NCBI RefSeq assembly: GCF_963678635.1
Contig: NC_087064.1
Coordinates: forward strand, 73,719,465 to 73,779,464
DNA length: 60,000 nucleotides
Origin: Symsagittifera roscoffensis
Taxonomy: Eukaryota; Xenacoelomorpha; Acoela; Convolutidae
Direction of reading: 5' to 3'
This document shows positions 1 through 13,279 of this stretch, in pieces. How positions within the stretch are numbered: position 1 is the first letter of the stretch; every line of letters begins with the position of its first letter. The notes beneath the pieces are model-generated. The model was not told the origin of the DNA. It ran no database searches and was given only the letters and a program-made list of their open reading frames with translations. A program made the translations under genes and the position numbers.

Positions 1-329
1 TTGAGTCATTTTAGCTTGTCTTAGAACTTCACTACACAAAAGCGTAATTTTTTTAATGATCATAAGTGATCATGAAATTTTACCTCCCAAAAAAGATGTA
101 GTTTTTTTAAAATTGAGTTCCTGTCAACCAACGGTGTTCCCGAAAAACAATTTAAAGAGAACTAATTGTTAAAAAACACTCAGCATCTTTTATGGAGACT
201 CTGATAGACTTTCACGTGAGCTAGATTGATTATTTTAGTGATCATAATGGATTTTGAACAGATCACATGAAATAAATGGATTATTTTTTTGATCATAATG
301 AACTTTGAGCAGATCATTTGGGTTAGATG

Positions 330-1275
330 GGTTATTTTAGTGATCATAATAATTTTCGAACAGATCACATGAGTCAGATTGGTTATTGTAGTGATCATAA
401 TGGATTTTGAACAGATCACACGAGTTAATTGAGTCATTTTAGCATGTCTTAGAACTTCACTACACAAAAGCGTAATTTTTTTAATGATCATAAGTGATCA
501 TGAAATTTTAACTCCCAAAAAAGATGTAGTTTTTTTAAAATTGAGTTTAAAGAGAAACTTTAAACTAGTTTAAAATATTTAAAGAGAACTAATTGTTAAA
601 AAACACTCAGCATCTTTTATGGAGATACTGATATATTTTCACGTGAGTTAGATTGATTATTTTAGTGATCATAATGGATTTTGAACAGATCATATGAAAT
701 AAATGGATTACTTGAATGATCAGAATGAACTTTGAACAGATCATTTGGGTTAGATGGGTTATTTTAGTGATCATAATGGAATTTGAACAGATCACACGAG
801 TTAATTGAGTCATTTTAGCATGTCTTAGAACTTCACTACACAAAAGTGTAAATTTTTTTAATGATCATAACTCTTTTTTAATTTCGAGTTCCTGTCAACC
901 AACGGTGTTCCCGAAAGTTTTTTTCAAAGAGAACTAGTTGTTAAAAATACACAGCATCCTTTATGGAGACTCTGCTATATTTTCACATAGATTAGATGGA
1001 TTATTTTAGTGATCATAATGGATTTTGAACAGATCGCAAGAGTTAGATGGGTTATTTTAGTGATCATATTGGATTTTGAACAGATCATTTGAGTTAGATG
1101 GACTATTTTAGTGATTATAATAAACTTTGAAGAAATCACTTGAGTAGATTGGTTATTGTAGTGATCATAATGAATTTTGAACTTCTCACATGGGTTAGAT
1201 GGGTTATTTTAGTGTTCAAAATGGATTTTGAACAAATCACATGAGCTAGATGGGTTACTTTAGTGGTTATATTAG
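330..1275. repeat. Higher-order duplicate, left member (partner 6,570-7,510)
   Basis: This segment and 6,570-7,510 share rare variants in the same order. These are the unit variant AATTTTCGAAC, a spacer in which the conserved box is replaced by a palindromic sequence, and the following cluster with TTGAATGATCAGAATGAAC-type units. The offset is about 6,240 bp. The match decays near 1,275, where the left member loses a few units. Confidence 0.7.
545..574. other. Palindromic replacement inside a spacer
   Basis: Where other spacers carry the conserved box, this one has GTTTAAAG (545-552), a 5-nt loop and CTTTAAAC (558-565). It runs into the perfect 16-bp palindrome TTTAAACTAGTTTAAA (559-574). 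The same sequence recurs at 6,783-6,812. The spacer resumes with ATATTTAAAGAGAACTAATTG. Confidence 0.85.
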
Positions 1276-2517
1276 ATTTTGAACAGATCACACGAGTTAA
1301 TTGAGTCATTTTAGCATGTCTTAGAACTTCACTACACAAAAGCGTAATTTTTTTATGATCATAAGTGATCATGAAATTTTAACTCCCAAAAAAGATGTAG
1401 TTTTTTTAAAATTGAGTTCCTGTCAACCAACGGTGTTCCCGAAAAACAATTTAAAGAGAACTAATTGTTAAAAAACACTCAGCATCTTTTATGGAGACTC
1501 TGATAGATTTTCACGTGAGTAAGATTGATTATTTTGGTGATCATAATGGATTTTGAACAGATCACATGAAATAAATGGATTATTTTTTTGATCATAATGA
1601 ACTTTGAACAGATGATTTGGGTTAGATGGGTTATTTTAGTGATCATAATGAACTTTCAACAGACTACAACATTAGATGGTTTCTTTTAGTGATCATAATG
1701 GATTTTGAACCTATCACTTGAGTTAGATGGGTTATTTTAGTGATCATAATGGAATTTGAACTGTTCATATGAATTATATGGGTTTATTTAGTGATCATAT
1801 TGGATTTTGAACTGATCACATGAGTTATATGGGTTATTTTAGTGATCATAATAGATTTTGAACAGATCACATGAGTTAGATGGGTTATTTTTTTGATCCT
1901 AATGGATTTTGCACAGATCACATGAGTTAGATGGGTTATTTTAGTGATCATAATTGATTTTGAACAGATCACACGAGTTAATTGAGTCATTTTAGCATGT
2001 CTTAGAACTTCACTACACAAAAGTGTAAATTTTTTTAATGATCATAACTCTTTTTTAATTTCGAGTTCCTGTCAACCAACGGTGTTCCCGAAAGTTTTTT
2101 TTTTAAGAGAACTATTTGTTAAAAATACTCAGCATCCTTTATGGAGACTCTGCTATATTTTCACATAGATTAGATGGATTATTTTAGTGATCAAAATGGA
2201 TTTTGAACAGATCGCAAGAGTTAGATGGATTAATTTAGTGATGATAATAAATTTTGAACAAATCACTTGAGTAGATTGGTTATTGTAGTGATCATAATGA
2301 ATTTTGAACTTCTCACATGGGTTAGATGGGTTATTTTAGTGTTCAAAATGGATTTTGAACAAATCACATGAGCTAGATGGGTTACTTTAGTGGTTATATT
2401 AGATTTTGAACAGTTCACATGATTTAAATGGGTAATTTTAGTGATCATAATGGATTTTGAACATATCACATGAGTTAGATGGAATATTTTAGTGATGATA
2501 ATGGATTTTGAACAGAT

Positions 2518-2740
2518 CACACGAGTTATTTGAGTCATTTGAGCATGTCTTAGAGCTTCACTACACAAAAGCGTAAGCTTTTTTTATGATCATAAGTGAT
2601 CATGAAATTTTAACTTCCAAAAAAGATGTAGCTTTTTTAAATTCGAGTTCCTGTCAACCAACGGTGTTCCCGAAAAAATATTTAAAGAGAACTAAGTGTT
2701 AAAAACACTCAGCACCCTTTATGGAGAGTTTGATGTAATT
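2518..2740. repeat. Representative type-A spacer
   Basis: This is an example of the spacer that recurs about 78 times. From left to right it holds AAAAGC-GTAA-GCTTTT (2,567-2,582), the double palindrome TGATCA-TAAG-TGATCA (2,587-2,602), AAAAAAG-ATGTAG-CTTTTTT (2,619-2,638), the conserved box around GTCAACCAACGGTGTTCC (about 2,647-2,676), an A-rich stretch ending AATATTTAAAGAGAAC, and CTCAGCACCCTTTATGGAG before units resume. No open frame crosses the whole spacer. Confidence 0.85.
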
Positions 2741-5700
2741 TCACATGAGTTAGATGGATTATTTTAGTGATCATATTGAATTTTGAACTTATCACATGAG
2801 TTAGATGGTTTCTTTTAGTGATCATAATGGATTTTGAACCTATCACTTGAGTTAGATGGGTTATTTTAGTGATCATAATGGAATTTGAACTGATCACATG
2901 AATTATATGGGTTGTTTTAGTGATCATAATGGAATTTGAACTGATCACATGTGTTATATGGGTTATTTTAGTGATCATAATAGGTTTTGAACAGATCACA
3001 TGAGTTAGATGGGTTATTTTAGTGATCATAATGGATTTTGAACATATCACAGGATTTAGATGGGTTATGTTAGTGATCATAATGGATTTTGAACAGATCA
3101 CACGAGTTAATTGAGTCATTTTAGCATTTCTTAGAACTTCACTACACAAAAGCGTAACTTTTTTTATGATCATAAGTGATCATGAAATTTTAACTCCCAA
3201 AAAAGATGTAGTTTTTTTAAAATTGAGTTCCTGTCAACCAACGGTGTTCCCGAAAAACAATTTAAAGAGAACTAATTGTTAAAAAACACTCAGCATCTTT
3301 TATGGAGACTCTGATAGATTTTCACGTGAGTTAAATTGATTATTTTAGTGATCATAATGGATTTTGAACAGATCACATGAAATAAATTGATTATTTTTTT
3401 GATCATAATGAACTTTGAACAGATCATTTGGGTTAGATGGGTTATTTTAGTGATCATAATAGATTTTGAACAAATCACATGAGCTAGATGGGTTACTTTA
3501 GTAGTTATATTAGATTTTGAACAGTTCACATGATTTAAATGGGTAATTTTAGTGATCATAATGGATTTTGAACATATCACATGAGTTAGATGGAATATTT
3601 TAGTGATCATAATGGATTTTGAACAGATCACACGAGTTATTTGAGTCATTTGAGCATGTCTTAGAGCTTCACTACACAAAAGCGTAAGCTTTTTTTATGA
3701 TCATAAGTGATCATGAAATTTTAACTTCCAAAAAAGATGTAGCTTTTTTAAATTCGAGTTCCTGTCAACCAACGGTGTTCCCGAAAAAATATTTAAAGAG
3801 AACTAAGTGTTAAAAACACTCAGCATCCTTTATGGAGAGTTTGATGTAGTTTCACATGAGTTAGATGGGTTATTTTAGTGATCATAATGGAATTTGAACT
3901 GATCACATGAATTATATGGGTTGTTTTAGTGATCATAATGGAATTTGAACTGATCACATGAGTTATATGGGTTATTTTAGTGATCATAATAGATTTTGAA
4001 CAGATCACATGAGTTAGATGGGTTATTTTAGTGATCATAATGGATTTTGAACATATCAATTGATTTAGATGGGTTATGTTAGTGATCATAATGGATTTTG
4101 AACAGATCACACGAGTTAATTGAGTCATTTTAGCATTTCTTAGAACTTCACTGCACAAAAGCGTAACTTTTTTTATGATCATAAGCGATCATGAAATTTT
4201 AACTCCCAAAAAAGATGTAGTTTTTTTAAAATTGAGTTCCTGTCAACCAACGGTGTTCCCGAAAAACAATTTAAAGAGAACTGGTTGTTAAAAAACACTC
4301 AGCATCTTTTATGGAGACTCTGATAGATTTTCACGTGAGTAAGATTGATTATTTTGGTGATCATAATGGATTTTGAACAGATCACATGAAATAAATGGAT
4401 TATTTTTTTGATCATAATGAACTTTGAACAGATGATTTGGGTTAGATGGGTTATTTTAGTGATCATAATGGATTTTGAACAAATCACATGAGCTAGATGG
4501 GTTACTTTAGTGGTTATATTAGATTTTGAACAGTTCACATAATTTAAATGGGTAATTTTAGTGATCATAATGGATTTTGAACATATCACATGAGTTAGAT
4601 GGAATATTTTAGTGATCATAATGGATTTTGAACAGATCACACGAGTTATTTGAGTCATTTGAGCATGTCTTAGAGCTTCACTACACAAAAGCGTAAGCTT
4701 TTTTTATGATCATAAGTGATCATGAAATTTTAACTTCCAAAAAAGATGTAGCTTTTTTAAATTCGAGTTCCTGTCAACCAACGGTGTTCCCGAAAAAATA
4801 TTTAAAGAGAACTAAGTGTTAAAAACACTCAGCATCCTTAATGGAGAGTTTGATGTAATTTCACATGAGTTAGATGGGTTATTTTAGTGATCATAATGGA
4901 ATTTGAACTGATCACATGAATTATATGGGTTGTTTTAGTGATCATAATGGAATTTGAACTGATCACATGAGTTATATGGGTTATTTTAGTGATCATAATA
5001 GGTTTTGAACAGATCACATGAGTTAGATGGGTTATTTTAGTGATCATAATGGATTTTGAACTTATCACATGATTTAGATGGGTTATGTTAGTGATCATAA
5101 TGGATTTTGAACAGATCACACGAGTTAATTGAGTCATTTTAGCATTTCTTAGAACTTCACTACACAAAAGCGTAACTTTTTTTATGATCATAAGTGATCA
5201 TGAAATTTTAACTCCCAAAAAAGATGTAGATTTTTTAAAATTGAGTTCCTGTCAACCAACGGTGTTCCCGAAAAACAATTTAAAGAGAACTAATTGTTAA
5301 AAAACACTCAGCATCTTTTATGGAGACTCTGATAGATTTTCACGTGAGTTAGATTGATTATTTTAGTGATCATAATGGATTTTGAACAGATCACATGAAA
5401 TAAATGGATTATTTTTTTGATCATAATGAACTTTGAACAGATCATTTGGGTTAGATGGGTTATTTTAGTGATCATAATGGATTTTGAACAAATCACATGA
5501 GCTTGATGGGTTACTTTAGTGGTTATATTAGATTTTGAACAGTTCACATGATTTAAATGGGTAATTTTAGTGATCATAATAGATTTTGAACATATCACAT
5601 GAGTTAGATGGAACATTTTAGTGATCATAATGGATTTTGAACAGATCACACGAGTTATTTGAGTCATTTGAGCATGTCTTAGAGCTTCACTACACAAAAG

Positions 5701-6480
5701 CGTAAGCTTTTTTTATGATCATAAGTGATCATGAAAATTTAACTTCCAAAAAAGATGTAGCTTTTTTAAATTCGAGTTCCTGTCAACCAACGGTGTTTCC
5801 GAAAAAATATTTAAAGAGAACCAAGTGTTAAAAACACTCAGCATCCTTTATGGAGAGTTTGATGTAATTTCACATGAGTTAGATGGGTTATTTTAGTGAT
5901 CATAATGGAATTTGAACTGATCACATGAATTATATGGGTTGTTTTAGTGATCATAATGGAATTTGAACTGATCACATGAGTTATATGGGTTATTTTAGTG
6001 ATTAAAATAGGTTTTGAACAGATCACATGAGTTAGATGGGTTATTATAGTGATCATAATGGATTTTGAACATATCACATGATTTAGATGGGTTATGTTAG
6101 TGATCATAATGGATTTTGAACAGATCACACGAGTTAATTGAGTCATTTTAGCATTTCTTAGAACTTCACTACACAAAAGCGTAACTTTTTTTATGATCAT
6201 AAGTGATCATGAAATTTTAACTCCCAAAAAAGATGTAGTTTTTTTAAAATTGAGTTCCTGTCAACCAACGGTGTTCCCGAAAAACAATTTAAAGAGAACT
6301 AATTGTTAAAAAATACTCAGCATCTTTTATGGAGACTCTGATAGATTTTCACGTGAGTTAGATTGATTATTTTAGTGATCATAATGGATTTTGAACAGAT
6401 CACATGAAATAAATGGATTATTATTTTGATCATAATGAACTTTGAACAGATCATTTGGGTTAGTTGGGTTATTTTAGTGA
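2650..6480. repeat. Dimeric 1,009-bp higher-order repeat
   Basis: Type A and type B spacers strictly alternate here (A near 2,640, 3,730, 4,750 and 5,760; B near 3,210, 4,215, 5,225 and 6,235). Equivalent points in the B half fall at 3,290, 4,299, 5,308 and 6,317, an exact 1,009-bp step. The first A half is longer by 102 bp, which is two whole 51-bp units. The repeat is therefore a dimer of two cluster-plus-spacer modules, copied about four times. Confidence 0.85.
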
Positions 6481-6569
6481 TCATAATGAATTTTCAATAG
6501 ACTACAACATTGGATGGGTTATTCTAATGATCCTAATGGATTTTGAACAGATCACATGAGTTAGATGGG

Positions 6570-7510
6570 TTATTTTAGTGATCATAATAATTTTCGAACA
6601 GATCACATGAGTCAGATTGGTTATTGTAGTGATCATAATGGATCTTGAACAGATCACAGGAGTTAATTGAGTCATTTTAGCATGTCTTAGAACTTCACTA
6701 CACAAAAGCGTAATTTTTTTTATGATCATAAGTGATCATGAAACTTTAACTCCCAAAAAAGATGTAGTTTTTTTAAAGATGAGTTTAAAGAGAAACTTTA
6801 AACTAGTTTAAAATATTTAAAGAGAACTAATTGTTAAAAAACACTCAGTATCTTTTATGGAGACTCTGATATATTTTCACGTGAGTTAGATTGATTATTT
6901 TAGTGATCATAATGGATTTTGAACAGATCACATGAAATAAATGGATTATTTTAATGATCAGAATGAACTTTGAACAGATCATTTGGGTTAGATGGGTTAT
7001 TTTAGTGATCATAATGGAATTTGAACAGATCACACGAGTTAATTGATTCATTTTAGCATGTCTTAGAACTTCACTACACAAAAGTGTAAATTTTTAATGA
7101 TCATAACTCTTTTTTAATTTCGAGTTCCTGTCAACCAACGGTGTTCCCGAAAGTTTTTTTTAAAGAGAACTATTTGTTAAAAATACTCAGCATCCTTTAT
7201 GGAGACTCTGCTATATTTTCACATAGATTAGATGGATTATTTTAGTGATCATAATGGGTTTTGAACAGATCGCAAGAGTTAGATGGGTTATTTTAGTGAT
7301 CATATTGGATTTTGAACAGATCATTTGAGTTAGATGGACTATTTTAGTGATTATAATAAACTTTGAACAAATCACTTGAGTAGATTGGTTATTGTAGTGA
7401 TCATATTGAATTTTGAACTTCTTACATGGGTTAGATGGGTTATTTTAGTGTTCAAAATGGATTTTGAACAAATCACATGAGCTAGATGGGTTACTTCAGT
7501 GGTTATAATA
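6570..7510. repeat. Higher-order duplicate, right member (partner 330-1,275)
   Basis: This is the second copy of the segment with the palindromic spacer replacement (palindrome at 6,797-6,812). It sits directly right of the 1,009-bp repeat block. The simplest reading is that the 1,009-bp block expanded inside, or was inserted between, the two members. Confidence 0.7.
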
Positions 7511-8699
7511 CATTTTGAACAGTTCACATAATTTAAATGCGTAATTTTAGTGATTATAATGGGTTTTGAACATATCACATGAGTTAGATGGAATATTTTA
7601 GTGATCATAATGGATTTTGAACAGATCACACGAGTTATTTGAGTCATTTTAGCATGTCTTAGAGCTTCACTACACAAAAGCGTAAGCTTTTTTTTATGAT
7701 CATAGGTGATCATGAAATTTTAACTTCCAAAAAAGATGTAGCTTTTTTAAATTCGAGTTTCTGTCAACCAACGGTGTTCCCGAAAAAATATTTAAAGAGA
7801 ACTAAGTGTTAAAAACACTCAGCATCCTTTATGGAGAGTTTGATGTAATTTCACATGAGTTAGACGGATTATTTTAGTGATCATATTGAATTTTGAACTT
7901 ATCACATGAGTTAGATGGTTTCTTTTAGTGATCATAATGGATTTTGAACCTATCACTTGAGTTAGATGGGTTATTTTAGTGATCATAATGGAATTTGAAC
8001 TGATCACATGAATTATATGGGTTGTTTTAGTGATCATAATGGAATTTGAACAGATCACACGAGTTAATTGAGTCATTTTAGCATGTCTTAGAACTTCACT
8101 ACACAAAAGCGTAATTTTTTTATGATCATAAGTGATCATGAAATTTTAACTCCCAAAAAAGATGTATTTTTTTTTTAAAATTGAGTTCCTGTCAACCAAC
8201 GGTGTTCCCGAAAAAATATTTAAAGAGAACTAATTGTTAAAAAACACTCAGCATCTTTTATGGAGACTCTGATAGATTTTCACGTGAGTTAGATTGATTA
8301 TTTTAGTGATCATAATGGATTTTGAAAAGATCACATGAAAAAAATGGATTATTTTAATGATCAGAATGAACTTTGAAAAGATCATTTGGGTTAGATGGGT
8401 TATTTTAGTGATCATAATGGAATTTGAACTGATCACATGAATTATATGGGTTATTTTAGTGATCATAATGGATTTTGAACAGATCACATGAGTTAGATGG
8501 GTTATTTTTTTGATCCTAATTGTTTTTGAACAGATCACATGAGTTAGATGGGTTATTTTAGTGATCATAAGGGAATTTGAACTGATCACATGAATTATAT
8601 GGGTTGTTTTAGTGATCATAATGGAATTTGAACAGATCACACGAGTTAATTGAGTCATTTTAGCATGTCTTAGAACTTCACTACACAAAAGCGTAATTT

Positions 8700-11600
8700 T
8701 TTTATGATCATAAGTGATCATGAAATTTTAACTCCCAAAAAAGATGTCGTTTTTTTTAAAATTGAGTTCCTGTCAACCAACGGTGTTCCCGAAAAACAAT
8801 TTAAAGAGAACTAATTGTTAAAAAACACTCAGCATCTTTTATGGAGACTCTGATAGATTTTCACGTGAGTTAGATTGATTATTTTAGTGATCATAATGGA
8901 TTTTGAACAGATCACATGAAATAAATGGATTATTTTTTTGATCATAATGAACTTTGAACAGATGATTTGGGTTAGATGGGTTATTTTAGTGATCATAATG
9001 AATTTTCAACAGACTACAACATTAGATGGGTTATTTTAATGATCCTAATGGATTTTGAACAGATCACATGGGTTAGATGGGTTATTTTAGTGATCATAAT
9101 AATTTTTGAACAGATCACATGAGTCAGATTGGTTATTGTAGTGATCATGATGGATTTTGAACAGATCACACGAGTTAATTGAGTCATTTTAGCATGTCTT
9201 AGAATTTCACTACACAAAAGCGTAATTTTTTTTATGATCATAAGTGATCATGAAATTTTAACTCCCAAAAAAGATGTAGTTTTTTTTAAATTGAGTTCCT
9301 GTCAACCAACGGTGTTCCCGAAAAAATATTTAAAGAGAACTAATTGTTAAAAAACACTCAGCATCTTTTATGGAGACTCTGATATATTTTCACGTGAGTT
9401 AGATTGATTATTTTAGTGATCATAATGGATTTTGAACAGATCACATGAAAAAAATGGATTATTTTAATGATCAGAATGAACTTTGAAAAGATCATTTGGG
9501 TTAGATGGGTTATTTTAGTGATCATAATGGAATTTGAACTGATCACATGAATTATATGGGTTATTTTAGTGATCATAATGGATTTTGAACTAATCACAGG
9601 GGTTATATGGGTCATTTTAGTGATCATAAAAGATTTTGAACAGATCACATGAGTTAGATGGGTTAATTTTTTGATCCTAATTGTTTTTGAACAGATCACA
9701 TGAGTTAGATGGGTTATTTTAGTGATCATAATGGATTTTGAACAGATCACACGAGTTAATTGAGTCATTATAGCATGTCTTAGAACTTCACTACACAAAA
9801 GTGTAAACTTTTTTTATGATCATAAGTGATCATGAAATTCTAACTTCCAAAATATGTAGCTTTTTTAAGTTCGAGTTCCTGTCAACCAACGGTGTTCCCG
9901 AAATTTTTTTTAAAGAGAACTATTTAATAAAAATACTCAGCATCCTTTATGGAGCCTCTGCTATATTTTCACATAGATTAGATGGATTATTTTAGTGATC
10001 ATAATGGATTTTGAAAAGATCGCAAGAGTTAGATGGGTTATTTTAGTGATCATATTGGATTTTGAACAGATCATTTGAGTTAGATGGACTATTTTAGTGA
10101 TTATAATAAACTTTGAACAAATCACTTGAGTAGATTGGTTATTGTAGTGATCATAATGAATTCTGAACTTCACACATGGGTTAGATGGGTTATTTTAGTG
10201 TTCAAAATGGATTTGGAACAAATCACATGAGCTAGATGGTTTACTTTAGTGGTTATATTAGATTTTGAACAGTTCACATGATTTTAATGGGTAATTTTAG
10301 TGATCATAATGGATTTTGATCATATCACATGAGTTAGATGGAATATTTTAGCGATCATAATGGATTTTGAACAGATCACACGAGTTATTTGAGTCATTTT
10401 AGCATGTCTTAGAGCTTCACTACACAAAAGCGTAAGCTTTTTTTATGATCATAAGTGATCATGAAATTTTAACTCCCAAAAAAGATGTAGTTAGTTTTTA
10501 AATTGAGTTCCTGTCAACCAACGGTGATCCCGAAAAACAATTTAAAGAGAACTAATTGTTAAAAAACACTCAGCATCTTTTATGGAGACTCTGATAGATT
10601 TTCACGTGAGTTAGATTGATTATTTTAGTGATCATAATGGATTTTGAACAGATCACATGAAATAAATGGATTATTTTTTTGATCATAATGAACTTTGAAC
10701 AGATGATTTGGGTTAGATGGGTTATTTTGGTGATCATAATGAATTTTCAACAGACTACAACATTAGATGGGTTATTTTAATGATCCTAATGGATTTTGAA
10801 CAGATCACATGAGTTAGATGGGTTATTTTAGTGATCATAATAATTTTTGAACAGATCACATGAGTCAGATTGGTTATTGTAGTGATCATGATGGATTTTG
10901 AACAGATCACACGAGTTAATTGAGTCATTTTAGCATGTCTTAGAATTTCACTACACAAAAGCGTAATTTTTTTAATGATCATAAGTGATCATGAAATTTT
11001 AACTCCCAAAAAAGATGTAGTTTGTTTTTAAATTGAGTTCTTGTCAACCAACGGTGTTCCCGAAAAAATATTTAAAGAGAACTAATTGTTAAAAAACACT
11101 CAGCATCTTTTATGGAGACTCTGATATATTTTCACGTGAGTTAGATTGATTATTTTAGTGATCATAATGGATTTTGAATAGATCACATGAAAAAAATGGA
11201 TTATTTTAATGATCAGAATGAACTTTGAACAGATCATTTGGGTTAGATGGGTTATTTTAGTGATCATAATGGAATTTGAACTGATCACATGAATTATGTG
11301 GGTTATTTTCGTGATCATAATGGATTTTGAACTGATCACAGGGGTTATATGGGTTATTTTAGTGATCATAAAAGATTTTGAACAGATCACATGAGTTAGA
11401 TGGGTTATTTTTTTGATCCTAAGTGTTTTTGAACAGATCACATGAGTTAGATGGGTTATTTTAGTGATCATAATGGAATTTTAACGGATCACACGAGTTA
11501 ATTGAGTCATTATAGCATGTCTTAGAACTTCACTACACCAAAGTGTAAACTTTTTTTATGATCATAAGTGATCATGAAATTTTAACTTCCAAAATATGTA

Positions 11601-12180
11601 GCTTTTTTAAGTTCGAGTTCCTGTCAACCAACGGTGTTCCCGAAAGTTTTTTTTAGAGAGAACTATTTGTTAAAAATACTCAGCATCCTTTATGGAGACT
11701 CTGCTATATTTTCACATAGATTAGATGGATTATTTTAGTGATCATAATGGATTTTGAACAGATCGCAAGAGTTAGATGGGTTTTTTTAGTGATCATATTG
11801 TATTTTGAACAGATCATTTGAGTTAGATGGACTATTTTAGTGATTATAATAAACTTTGAACAAATCACTTGAGTAGATTGGTTATTGTAAGGATCATAAT
11901 GAAATTTGAACTTCACACATGGGTTAGATGGGTTATTTTAGTGTTCAAAATGGATTTTGAACAAATCACATGAGCTAGATGGTTTACTTTATGGTTATAT
12001 TAGATTTTGAACAGTTCACATGATTTAAATGGGTAATTTTAGTGATCATAATGGATTTTGATCATATCACATGAGTTAGATGGAATATTTTAGTGATCAT
12101 AATGGATTTTGAACAGATCACACGAGTTATTTGAGTCATTTTAGCATGTCTTAGAGCTTCACTACACAAAAGCGTAAGCT
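8700..12180. repeat. Tandem ~1,740-bp higher-order repeat, two copies
   Basis: Blocks of about 8,700-10,440 and 10,441-12,180 run in parallel. Shared rare features recur at offsets of 1,741-1,743 bp: the CAGACTACAACATTAGATGGG unit (9,010 and 10,750), GGATCCTAA-type units, and the spacer with AAATATGTAGC. A third partial copy of the second half follows near 12,780-13,130. Confidence 0.75.
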
Positions 12181-13279
12181 TTTTCAATGATCATAAGTGA
12201 TCATGAAATTTTAACTTCCAAAAAAGATGTAGCTTTTTAAAATTCGAGTTCCTGTCAACCAACGGTGTTCCCGAAAAAATATTTAAAGAGAAGTAAGTGT
12301 CAAAAGAACTCAGCACCCTTTATGGAGAGTTTGATATAATTTCACATGAGTTAGATGGATTATTTTAGTGATCATATTGAAATTTGAACTTATCACATGA
12401 GTTAGATGGTTTATTTTAGTGATCATAATGGATTTTGAACATATCACTAGAGTTAGATGGGTTGTTTTAGTGATCATAATGGAATTTGAACTGATCACAT
12501 GAGTTATATGGGTTATTTTAGTGATCATAATGGAATTTGAACTGATCACATGAGTTATATGGGTTATTTTAGTGATCATAATAGATTTTGAACAGATCAC
12601 ATGAGTTAGATGGGTTATTTTAGTGATCATAATGGATTTTGAACATATCACATGATTTAGATGGGTTATGATAGTGATCATAATGGATTTTGAACAGATC
12701 ACACGAGTTAATTGAGTCATTATAACATGTCTTAGAACTTCACTACACAAAAGTGTAAACTTTTTTTATGATCATAAGTGATCATGAAATTTTAACTTCC
12801 AAAATATGTAGCTTTTTTAAGTTCGAGTTCCTGTCAACCAACGGTGTTCCCGAAAGTTTTTTTTAAAGAGAACTATTTGTTAAAAATACTCAGCATCCTT
12901 TATGGAGACTCTGCTATATTTTCACATAGATTAGATGGATTATTTTAGTGATCATAATGGATTTTGAACAGATCGCAAGAGTTAGATGGGTTATTTTAGT
13001 GATCATATTGGATTTTGAACAGATCATTTGAGTTAGATGGACTCTTTTAGTGATTATAATAAACTTTGAACAAATCACTTGAGTAGATTGGTTATTGTAG
13101 TGATCATAATGAATTCTGAACTTCACACATGGGTTAGATGGGTTATTTTAGTGATCATAATGGATTTTAATCATATAACATGAGTTAGATGGAATATTTT
13201 AGTGATCATAATGAATTTTGAACAGATCACACGAGTTATTTGAGCCATTTTAGCATGTCTTAGAGCTTCACTACACAAA

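Noticed and set aside
2641-2660. RNA polymerase III B-box (TTCGAGTTCC) in the spacer
   Set aside because: It fits only partly, type-B spacers read TTGAGTTCC, and no matching A-box or tRNA-like fold is visible.
2641-2680. CENP-B-box resemblance of the conserved box (CGTTGG on the minus strand)
   Set aside because: Only the CGTTGG core agrees; the essential TTCG....A..CGGG pattern is not met in any alignment I tried by eye.
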